Virus record (IMG/VR): IMGVR_UViG_3300047170_000073
Location: 1 to 27,735 of that record
Strand: one strand, 5' to 3'
Length of the DNA: 27,735 nt
Origin: a virus
Part shown: positions 21,350 through 26,610 of the stretch, one piece after another
How the letters are laid out: each line of letters starts with the position of its first letter
Numbering within the stretch: the stretch's first letter is position 1
Notes under the pieces: generated by a model
The model's database searches: none
Told to the model about the DNA's origin: nothing
What the model saw: only the letters and a program-made list of their open reading frames with translations
Translations under genes and position numbers: made by a program

Positions 21350-21622
21350 TTAAAATTCTCTGATCTCTTCCGGCGATATATCACCACGGCACATCTTGCT
21401 GAATAGCTCTCTCACTCTCGGCTCCCAATCGGGATCCTTTGCCACAATATATTTCATACCCCGCCATCGCAGAAAAGCTTGCTGCTCGCAGATTGCGATC
21501 TTGCGCAGCGTCTCGGCAGTCTCCGGGAGATAGGCAAGCACAAGCCCTTCTCTGATCTCCAGCGGCTCTGGTTCCGGCGGTCGGATCCCTCTTAATCTCG
21601 AAGATGGAATTGCTATACTCAT
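21350..21622 (-). CDS. Small protein overlapping the 3' part of the HNH gene
   Basis: 90 residues from ATG 21622; an ATG at 21661 with AAGG close by would add 13. The sequence PEPLEIREGLVLAYLPETAE, then KIAICEQQAFLRWRGMKYIV and WEPRVRELFSKMCRGDISPE, reads like a genuine soluble protein with amphipathic helices. The HNH frame across the same DNA is Arg/Ala/Cys-rich and looks like a shadow there. So the real coding frame between 21620 and 21381 is probably this one. No family recognised; in the same transcript as portal and HNH, ahead of the terminator. Confidence 0.55.
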   Translation of the reverse strand: MSIAIPSSRLRGIRPPEPEPLEIREGLVLAYLPETAETLRKIAICEQQAFLRWRGMKYIVAKDPDWEPRVRELFSKMCRGDISPEEIREF

Positions 21623-21962
21623 GCTGCGCCCGATATAAGATTGCCTCGCCTCTATACACATTTACCTTATGGGTGACCTGCTCAACATGCCAAGGATTGC
21701 AGCATGCTCTTGTGCGGCAGAGATGATCGAGCACCAAGCCTTTGATCAGGGGGCCAACCATTTCGCAATAAAGGATCCGATGGCATGGGATCTCTTTCTT
21801 GACCGGGTTATACCAAGCTCTGCCATAGCCATTGCGGTTAAGCCTACCCTGAAATATCCAGCAAGGGCCGCGCCCTTCTAAAATGCTTTGCTCAACAAAG
21901 ATCACCTTGCGCAATATGCGCTCGACAACCTTGCTGATCGGCAGATGCTCGTCCATGATCAT
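21381..21962 (-). CDS. HNH endonuclease (3' extension probably not original)
   Basis: 193 residues. The first 105 are a typical phage HNH_3-type protein: GPCWIFQGRLNRNGYGRAWY, then HRILYCEMVGPLIKGLVLDH, LCRTRACCNPWHVEQVT and NVYRGEAI. The catalytic set is His80, Asn89 and His92, with Asp79 and Cys82/Cys87. Such enzymes may be free-standing homing nucleases or assist packaging near the terminase and portal. The last 75 or so residues run over another good frame and have a shadow-like composition, which suggests loss of an original stop by a small indel or point change. The ATG lies 11 bases after the small gene upstream. Confidence 0.8.
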   Translation of the reverse strand: MIMDEHLPISKVVERILRKVIFVEQSILEGRGPCWIFQGRLNRNGYGRAWYNPVKKEIPCHRILYCEMVGPLIKGLVLDHLCRTRACCNPWHVEQVTHKVNVYRGEAILYRAQHEYSNSIFEIKRDPTAGTRAAGDQRRACACLSPGDCRDAAQDRNLRAASFSAMAGYEIYCGKGSRLGAESERAIQQDVPW

Positions 21963-21973
21963 CTGCTATACGA

Positions 21974-22171
21974 TTAGTTTGGCAATCGTATGATAGGAAA
22001 GTAAGTCAATCTACCCTCGCTCGCAAGCTGATCTCTCCAATGCTGCTCAATCTCCTCGGCCTCATTATACATAACCGCATATTGTTTACCTAAGCCGTCG
22101 GGGCGTTTAGCTTTTAGTAATCTGCGCGGGCGCGGCTCATGGGGTCTCCTATGCGGCTCAAGCATTGGCAT
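21974..22171 (-). CDS. Small protein of unknown function after portal
   Basis: 65 residues from ATG 22171, which has GGAGG six bases upstream; the longer frame upstream lies inside the portal gene and looks like shadow. The N-terminal part is basic and Pro-rich (LEPHRRPHEPRPRRLLKAKR), followed by an amphipathic segment NEAEEIEQHWRDQLASEGRL. It overlaps the portal 3' end by 14 bases. No family recognised. Confidence 0.55.
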   Translation of the reverse strand: MPMLEPHRRPHEPRPRRLLKAKRPDGLGKQYAVMYNEAEEIEQHWRDQLASEGRLTYFPIIRLPN

Positions 22172-23684
22172 TGACGCCCTCCAGCTTATCAGGCTTTTGC
22201 GGGTTCTCTGCGTTTTGCTGCTGCGTGGCCCCAAGGCTGAGATCATTAACCTCTGGCGGCTCTGGTGGCTCCCCCTCTGCCGCTTCTACATCTTCATCTG
22301 TGATATTGCTGAAGATGCCGGTTAACCTGCTCGATGCCTGCAACTCTTTGAGGGCTGTCTTTTGGTTGATCAAGCCAGCATCGAAGGCAGCCTGCACCGT
22401 TGTCTCAACCTTTGTTGCATAATCTGATTTTTCAGGCGCACTCATCTGCCAGAGCGGGTTAAATGTATAGCTGAAATTATTGTCGAGCGGTCTGCCAAAT
22501 AGCGAGTAGTTGGCGCAATTGAGCACCTTTGTTAACGGCAAGCGCACCCTGCTCTCTTGGTCGCTGCTGCACATATCATAGTAATTGCGCGTATCAGCGT
22601 CGCCGGTCGCATTGAGGCCAGCGGGCGCTTGGCCAAACAAGCGCGTGAGCGGGATCGCGGCACCCCCTGATAGCTGCTGACTAAATTGGATCAGCATATC
22701 GCTTAACCCTGTAAAGGCATAGCTGTGCGTTTCAAATTTGTCTTTGGCATCGATAACCGTTAAGCCCTCGGTATTCTGCAGCATGCGGATGACGCTCACC
22801 TGCTGCAGAAATGCCTGATACATCTGGCCACCAGCCGCGATAAGCTCCCTCAAGCCCTCAACAGAATAGGTGCGCAGATGCGCCTTATAAACAAGCTGGC
22901 TTGCGCCGGTTGTAGCGCTATCGAAGGCCACGATACGATCGTAGATCGGCTCGATGATCGAGCAGCCCCATTGGTTCTCTTGCATCGCTTGCCAATAGGG
23001 CAACTCAACGCCTTCAAAGCGGATGAAGCGCGAATAATGAAAGCGCATACGAGGAATGGCTAAACCATCGGCCTGCACCTCATAATACATCGGTTTTCCG
23101 AAATCAGGACCGGGTTCGGTAACAAGCTCATTGAGATGAGGCCAGACCATCCAGCGATCTAGCACGACCAACCCTTGGAACTGCCCCTTACCGATTGTCT
23201 CTAGACGGAGAGGAGTATCAGGGCGCTGCCCCTTGATCATAATATAGCAGCCAGCGCCTCCATAAAGCCTAGCCCACTTTAGCGCCTGATTGAGCTTCTG
23301 CCATACTCCGATCTCGCTGAGATAAGTATCTCTGGTAGCCACATCCTCCGGCTTCTCATCCGAGGTCGAGGTGATGCCTGCTCGCGTCATATCATCTGGG
23401 ATACAATCTACAAGGCGCTTGACAATCCAAGATCCTCGATACATCCATTCAAGCAAGGTATGGTTGCGGCTAACAGGATTGAAGCCATAATAGCTCGCCG
23501 AGCTTTGGTTGTTAGTGCCTAAGCCGAGCGATGCCGCAAAATTCTGAAAGCTATCATTGGTGCCGTCTTTTGTCACCCATGCTTTGGGCGTATCAAGGCT
23601 TGGCTGCGAGCCTGCCTTAACGCGGATCCTAGGCTTCTCTGTGCTCGCTAAAGCTTGCGGTGATATTATGCGGCGAGGAGCCAT
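22158..23684 (-). CDS. Portal protein, DUF1073 family
   Basis: 508 residues. Signature regions include the N-terminal NHTLLEWMYRGSWIVKRLVD followed by IPDDMTRAG, the LNQALKWARLYGGAGCYIMI segment, RMRFHYSRFIRFEGVELPYW, and the C-terminal GDADTRNYYDMCSSDQESRV. This is the DUF1073 type of dodecameric portal through which DNA enters the head. The last 40 residues are acidic and Pro/Gln-rich and probably disordered. It follows the terminase but is separated from it by the plus-strand accessory block. AGGG lies before the ATG. Confidence 0.9.
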   Translation of the reverse strand: MAPRRIISPQALASTEKPRIRVKAGSQPSLDTPKAWVTKDGTNDSFQNFAASLGLGTNNQSSASYYGFNPVSRNHTLLEWMYRGSWIVKRLVDCIPDDMTRAGITSTSDEKPEDVATRDTYLSEIGVWQKLNQALKWARLYGGAGCYIMIKGQRPDTPLRLETIGKGQFQGLVVLDRWMVWPHLNELVTEPGPDFGKPMYYEVQADGLAIPRMRFHYSRFIRFEGVELPYWQAMQENQWGCSIIEPIYDRIVAFDSATTGASQLVYKAHLRTYSVEGLRELIAAGGQMYQAFLQQVSVIRMLQNTEGLTVIDAKDKFETHSYAFTGLSDMLIQFSQQLSGGAAIPLTRLFGQAPAGLNATGDADTRNYYDMCSSDQESRVRLPLTKVLNCANYSLFGRPLDNNFSYTFNPLWQMSAPEKSDYATKVETTVQAAFDAGLINQKTALKELQASSRLTGIFSNITDEDVEAAEGEPPEPPEVNDLSLGATQQQNAENPQKPDKLEGVNANA

Positions 23685-23710
23685 CTTATTACCCTAATCT
23701 TTTATGGTGG

Positions 23711-23724
23711 TATTGCTTGCAATA
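23711..23724. repeat. Inverted repeat upstream of the 23784 promoter
   Basis: TATTGC-TT-GCAATA, six-base arms with a two-base centre, containing the core GCTTGCAA also found in the palindrome at 20526-20539. Confidence 0.5.
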
Positions 23725-23726
23725 GC

Positions 23727-23755
23727 TTTACAAAGGCATTAGGCTCGTATATATT
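23727..23755 (+). promoter_or_regulatory. Sigma70-like promoter of the accessory block
   Basis: TTTACA (23727-23732), 17-base spacer, TATATT (23750-23755), followed by the leader ATCAACCAAGAGAGG at 23760-23774. It would drive the overlapping small genes from 23784 onward. Confidence 0.6.
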
Positions 23756-23783
23756 AGATATCAACCAAGAGAGGCTTAATATC

Positions 23784-24107
23784 ATGGCAGCGCGCAAATC
23801 AGTCGATCAATCCAAGCTCCGGTGGCGCATCGAGCCGCTTACCTTGAGCGATAATGGGCAGGTAATCGATCATCTAAAATTCTTAAATGAAGTGCTCGAT
23901 CACGGTAACCCAAATAATGAAACCTTTATCACCCTCAAGCGGCATAATGGCTTGATCATCTCAGGCTATGTGATCCTGCGCGGCAAAGCGGAAGATAATG
24001 AGCGCGCCGCTGTCTTCTATTGGCAGCCTTTGCTTAAGATCACGCAGCAGAAGGCTTTGAATTATGCCTTCAATCATCTCAAGCGCCTCAACCAGGATGC
24101 TGATTAG
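23784..24107 (+). CDS. Accessory protein of unknown function
   Basis: 107 residues, mixed alpha/beta by appearance: KLRWRIEPLTLSDNGQVIDH, then NNETFITLKRHNGLIISGYV and KITQQKALNYAFNHLKRLNQ. It is the first gene of the plus-strand block; AGAGG lies about ten bases before the ATG. No family recognised and no membrane or metal-binding motif. Its C-terminal pattern (polar start, Ala-rich helix, basic end) is faintly like the other small proteins of the block. Confidence 0.7.
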   Translation: MAARKSVDQSKLRWRIEPLTLSDNGQVIDHLKFLNEVLDHGNPNNETFITLKRHNGLIISGYVILRGKAEDNERAAVFYWQPLLKITQQKALNYAFNHLKRLNQDAD

Positions 24108-24124
24108 GAAGCGAGGGATGCCTT

Positions 24125-24313
24125 ATGATCCGCGAGCCGCCGATTAAGGTTGTCAATGGCTGGTGGCTCAAGCGAGCTCCTGCCGACCATCGCGTCTATT
24201 ATGAGCTTACCGCTCGATCAGATGAGCAGGGTCACCAGATTGCCTACCATCGCTTCGATAGCCATCGCGAGGCGATGCGGTATGCTGAAGAAAACCTCGC
24301 ACCAACGGAGTAA
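24125..24313 (+). CDS. Small accessory protein of unknown function
   Basis: 62 residues, rich in aromatic and charged residues (VVNGWWLKRAPADHRVYYEL; HRFDSHREAMRYAEENLAP). GAGGG lies eight bases upstream of the ATG and the next gene starts six bases after the stop, so it is part of the same transcript. The strand-then-helix ending, with an Ala-aromatic helix, resembles its neighbours. No family recognised. Confidence 0.65.
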   Translation: MIREPPIKVVNGWWLKRAPADHRVYYELTARSDEQGHQIAYHRFDSHREAMRYAEENLAPTE

Positions 24314-24319
24314 TTGAAT

Positions 24320-24487
24320 ATGGCTAAGCTCGCCAAGCAACCCAGCCCTCTTTATCGGGTAACTGTGCATCTCAAAAAGCCGATTGTGCGCTCTGGGCTC
24401 TCTGCCTATGCAGCAAAGCGGTATATCGAGATGATGCAGGAAAAGCATCCAAAGAGCCGCATCACCAAGCAGGAGCAGGCATTATGA
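24320..24487 (+). CDS. Small accessory protein, paralogue of the next gene
   Basis: 55 residues. Its body LYRVTVHLKKPIVRSGLSAY, then AAKRYIEMMQEKHPKSRI aligns with the next gene's MVTVLAKSGNIVKDRMTQQE, then AKNFMDLMEAKHPKACMI. Both have a V-T-V strand, a basic residue group, AK-helix, M-M and KHPK. The stop TGA overlaps the next ATG (ATGA). Probably a small beta-alpha fold; function unknown. Confidence 0.65.
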   Translation: MAKLAKQPSPLYRVTVHLKKPIVRSGLSAYAAKRYIEMMQEKHPKSRITKQEQAL

Positions 24488-24723
24488 AGCGTAAAGCTTT
24501 GCCGGGGCAAGCTACCTACCAGATCATCGAGGGCAAGAGCTTTGATCTTAGCTCGATGCATGGGGGCGATCATCGCATCTTCATGGTTACCGTGCTTGCC
24601 AAGAGCGGCAATATAGTTAAAGATCGCATGACCCAGCAAGAGGCCAAGAATTTTATGGATCTCATGGAGGCCAAGCATCCTAAAGCCTGTATGATTAAAG
24701 CGGTAATGGAGGAGTTCAAATGA
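24484..24723 (+). CDS. Small accessory protein, paralogue of the previous gene
   Basis: 79 residues. It has an extra N-terminal segment (MKRKALPGQATYQIIEGKSF) compared with the 24320 gene and then the shared body ending EAKHPKACMIKAVMEEFK. Four-base overlaps with both neighbours indicate tight translational coupling. Likely arose by tandem duplication. Function unknown. Confidence 0.65.
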   Translation: MKRKALPGQATYQIIEGKSFDLSSMHGGDHRIFMVTVLAKSGNIVKDRMTQQEAKNFMDLMEAKHPKACMIKAVMEEFK

Positions 24724-24950
24724 CCCAGACCTACAAATTTCTAGCATGCGGCAACGATGCAGTCGGCGCTCTGCAATTCTTTGGCAAGGGCCAGATGCGA
24801 GAAGCTGAGCAATGGTGTGCCGATGCAAGCAAGATGTTTGGTGCCAGCTTTGGCGTTAAGCGCATCGAGCTTGATGAGGCGCAGGTCTTGGCAATGATCA
24901 ATAGCAACATCCTGCTGCAGAAGATGATGCAAGCAAAGTCGGGTAAGTAA
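24720..24950 (+). CDS. Small accessory protein, possibly of the same fold
   Basis: 76 residues. MREAEQWCADASKMFGASFG and VKRIELDEAQVLAMINSN make up a helix-strand unit whose spacing is faintly similar to the two genes upstream. No metal-binding pair or membrane segment. It overlaps the previous gene by four bases and the following 31-codon frame by one base (TAATG). Confidence 0.6.
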   Translation: MTQTYKFLACGNDAVGALQFFGKGQMREAEQWCADASKMFGASFGVKRIELDEAQVLAMINSNILLQKMMQAKSGK

Positions 24951-25045
24951 TGCCTTTCCTGCTACTCGATCTGATCGATGGGGCTATTGTCTTTGTGCTC
25001 GGCTTGGCGCTAATCTGGCATATCACAAAACCTGAGGAGTATTGA
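24950..25045 (+). CDS. 31-residue single-pass membrane peptide
   Basis: The frame starts at the ATG in TAATG at the end of the previous gene and ends just before the next gene, whose ribosome site (GAGGAG) lies inside it. The product has an Asp pair, then GAIVFVLGLALIWHI as a single hydrophobic segment and a polar tail KPEEY. Coupling and gap-free spacing favour a real gene, but it is short. Confidence 0.5.
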   Translation: MPFLLLDLIDGAIVFVLGLALIWHITKPEEY

Positions 25046-25048
25046 GCG

Positions 25049-25330
25049 ATGCCTGGAACCAGCCGCCGCCTATATTGCGAAGATTGCAAGACCGAGCGTA
25101 TGTGCCATCGCTGGTATGCAAGCTTCTGGCTCGATGTGCTGCTGATCGGCTGCACGCTCGGCCTATGGCTGCCGGTCGGCATCTATCATCTGCTTTACCC
25201 ATCTCCATTCCGGTGCAACCTATGCGGCTGGACCGTTGGGAGGCGCGTTGCCTATCAGCGCTCCTCGTTGCTTAATCCCAAGCTATTTTTAGCGCTGGCC
25301 ATCATCGCGATGGTTGCGATCTGCCGTTAA
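25049..25330 (+). CDS. Membrane protein with split zinc ribbon
   Basis: 93 residues. CEDC (Cys10 and Cys13) and CNLC (Cys56 and Cys59) are two CxxC knuckles separated by hydrophobic residues 26-49 (FWLDVLLIGCTLGLWLPVGI); a second hydrophobic segment lies at 79-92. The layout CxxC-membrane-CxxCG resembles small zinc-ribbon membrane proteins found in bacteria and prophages. A metal-binding role is likely from the cysteines; phage function is unknown, and superinfection exclusion is one possibility. GAGGAG precedes the ATG. Confidence 0.7.
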   Translation: MPGTSRRLYCEDCKTERMCHRWYASFWLDVLLIGCTLGLWLPVGIYHLLYPSPFRCNLCGWTVGRRVAYQRSSLLNPKLFLALAIIAMVAICR

Positions 25331-25340
25331 AAATAGCTTG
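25279..25340. repeat. Inverted repeat at the 3' end of the zinc-ribbon gene
   Basis: AAGCTATTTTTA (25280-25291) and TAAAAATAGCTT (25328-25339) are perfectly complementary over 12 bases with 36 bases between. The arms extend to about 16 bases with one mismatch. The stop codon lies at the start of the right arm. No T run follows, so it is not a classic terminator. Confidence 0.6.
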
Positions 25341-25366
25341 CGTTGTAAACTATTTCCACATATATC
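25338..25366 (+). promoter_or_regulatory. Probable promoter of the 25398 gene
   Basis: TTGCGT (25338-25343), 17-base spacer, TATATC (25361-25366), then the leader ATCAACC at 25376-25382 and AGGAG before the ATG. Both boxes are imperfect. Confidence 0.45.
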
Positions 25367-25397
25367 TTAGAGGCCATCAACCTTTTAGGAGCCTGCC

Positions 25398-25622
25398 ATG
25401 ACCAATACAATCGCCGACCAAGCCAATGATTCAATCTTTGCCGCTCAGACCCAATTCAAAGCTGATCTGGCTGAGAAAATCGATGCGCTTATCAGGAAAA
25501 GCCTTAAAGGCAGCTATCTCCTCCAAGGCGCTCTGGATCCAGAGCGCACCAAAGGAGCGATTGCCCATGAAATAGCAGATTCAGTATTCGCAATCCTAAG
25601 CGCATATGAGGATCATAGCTAA
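25398..25622 (+). CDS. Small accessory protein of unknown function
   Basis: 74 residues, helical: DSIFAAQTQFKADLAEKIDA, then LLQGALDPERTKGAIAHEIA. AGGAG lies upstream of the ATG. It has its own promoter and a terminator 20 bases after the stop, so it is a separate transcription unit. No family recognised. Confidence 0.65.
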   Translation: MTNTIADQANDSIFAAQTQFKADLAEKIDALIRKSLKGSYLLQGALDPERTKGAIAHEIADSVFAILSAYEDHS

Positions 25623-25642
25623 CAGCCTCGCCTGCCCGCTTT

Positions 25643-25675
25643 AAAGCCGCTTGGCTGCTGCTGAGCGGCTTTTAT
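25643..25675 (+). terminator. Terminator after the 25398 gene
   Basis: AAAGCCGCT and AGCGGCTTT pair over nine bases around a 12-base loop, followed by a T-rich stretch (TTATCTTGT). Confidence 0.7.
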
Positions 25676-25689
25676 CTTGTCTGCCTCTC

Positions 25690-25788
25690 AGGGAGCGCGT
25701 TAGCAAGCTAAGCGCCCCCGATCCCTGCCCAGGGCATACTCGGGGGCCACGTATGCACCACTTAGGCGCGCAAAGCCTAACCCTGGGC
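25690..25788 (+). ncRNA. Structured intergenic segment, possible small RNA with pseudoknot
   Basis: Three hairpins can form in a row. GCGTTAG pairs with CTAAGCGC (one bulge) near 25697-25715. GCCCCCGA (25714-25721) pairs with TCGGGGGC (25740-25747), 8 bp. TTAGGC (25762-25767) pairs with GCCTAA (25775-25780). In addition GCCCAGGG (25727-25734), in the loop of the second hairpin, is complementary to CCCTGGGC (25781-25788), which would make a pseudoknot. The first two helices overlap slightly and may be alternatives. It lies in the 241-base gap between a terminator and the promoter of the 25864 gene. No known RNA family recognised; not a tRNA. Confidence 0.4.
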
Positions 25789-25804
25789 CGGAACTTTACA
25801 ACGC

Positions 25805-25833
25805 TTGCATTAAGCTGCTTTGTATATTATGAT
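25805..25833 (+). promoter_or_regulatory. Promoter of the 25864 gene
   Basis: TTGCAT (25805-25810), 17-base spacer, TATGAT (25828-25833); AGGAG lies before the ATG. Confidence 0.55.
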
Positions 25834-25863
25834 CTGCAAGCTAACCCACAATAGGAGCGCTTT

Positions 25864-26118
25864 ATGTTTAGATCACAACTTGCCTTTGCTATCCTGCATC
25901 TGCCGATCAAGCAGGCAGCTTACTCTGATGGAGTTTATCCAACTCGCACATTCCCTATCGATGGCCCAATCCTCCAAGCTTTGGCGCAAGCTGCTTTGGA
26001 GGGCTTTGAAAGCCGGAAGGCTGCTGCTCAGTTGCGGCCCGCTATGATCAAGCCTGCCGTATTCAGCGATGCCGATCTGCGGGCGATGGAGGTAGCTAAG
26101 CTTGTGCTAGAGCAATAG
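25864..26118 (+). CDS. Small accessory protein of unknown function
   Basis: 84 residues: an N-terminal LAFAILHLPIKQAAYSDGVY, a PIDGPILQALAQAALEGFES helix and the C-terminal FSDADLRAMEVAKLVLEQ. AGGAG is well placed before ATG 25864; an alternative frame starting at 25820 lies mostly in the same DNA and looks like a shadow. It has its own promoter and a terminator after the stop. No family recognised. Confidence 0.65.
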   Translation: MFRSQLAFAILHLPIKQAAYSDGVYPTRTFPIDGPILQALAQAALEGFESRKAAAQLRPAMIKPAVFSDADLRAMEVAKLVLEQ

Positions 26119-26128
26119 CTTAGCTATA

Positions 26129-26404
26129 TTATCCAATCAAAGCGCCTTGGTTATGCCTTGGCGCTTTTTTGCGAAATCGGTATAGCATCATGCGCAACCT
26201 ATATAAAGCGTCGGCAGCCAGCGCCAAGAGCGCGAAAGCAATCAGCCATTGCAGGCTTGTTATCAAGCCGAGCGGCGCAATGCACCATACCGCATTAAAA
26301 GCCACAAAACCCGCAATCAAAAAGAGTTGCCGGTCTTGCCAGAGCGCGAGGGTTGCTCGCTCAATAGCCCGGAAGGCTTGATCATCTGTCCAATGCTTAT
26401 TCAT
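26129..26404 (-). CDS. Small membrane protein of unknown function
   Basis: 91 residues. An N-terminal amphipathic part (TDDQAFRAIERATLALWQDR) precedes two hydrophobic segments at about 28-48 and 50-68 (LFLIAGFVAFNAVWCIAPLG; LQWLIAFALLALAADAL), then a basic tail (RFRKKAPRHNQ). AGGAG lies upstream of the ATG. It is downstream of the terminase and converges with the 25864 gene. Topology like a holin is possible, but no family is recognised. Confidence 0.6.
   Translation of the reverse strand: MNKHWTDDQAFRAIERATLALWQDRQLFLIAGFVAFNAVWCIAPLGLITSLQWLIAFALLALAADALYRLRMMLYRFRKKAPRHNQGALIG
26139..26170 (+). terminator. Terminator after the 25864 gene, inside a convergent gene
   Basis: AAAGCGCC (26139-26146) and GGCGCTTT (26160-26167) pair over eight bases and are followed by a T run to 26170. 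The element also encodes the last residues of the minus-strand gene ending at 26129. Confidence 0.8.
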
Positions 26405-26415
26405 TGCATCTGCTC

Positions 26416-26610
26416 CTATTTTACTCTTGGTGGGTTTCTTTTACAATAATGCCAAAGCCGCTCATAAAGCGGGTGCTCACAGAGCGCGAGATTAGCCATG
26501 TCGGTATGCTTCATGATGATAACCGAGAGGCTAATCTGAGTAGCCTCGATCTTGCCTGGATATTTTTTGGTATCGAACTCGATCTCGAAGGTATCGGTCT
26601 CCTCATTCAT
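26416..26610 (-). CDS. Small protein of unknown function after the terminase
   Basis: 64 residues: acidic N-terminus (NEETDTFEIEFDTKKYPGKI), then EATQISLSVIIMKHTDMANL and CEHPLYERLWHYCKRN. The ATG overlaps the terminase stop (ATGA), so it is co-translated. Position next to the terminase could suggest a packaging accessory role, without sequence support. Confidence 0.6.
   Translation of the reverse strand: MNEETDTFEIEFDTKKYPGKIEATQISLSVIIMKHTDMANLALCEHPLYERLWHYCKRNPPRVK

Noticed and set aside
25690-25788. tRNA gene in the structured gap
   Set aside because: No 7-bp acceptor stem, anticodon arm or T-loop consensus can be arranged.
25651-26047. Plus-strand frames at 25651-25854 and 25820-26047
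   Set aside because: The first spans a terminator and the structured segment without a ribosome site; the second is a shifted frame over the 25864 gene.
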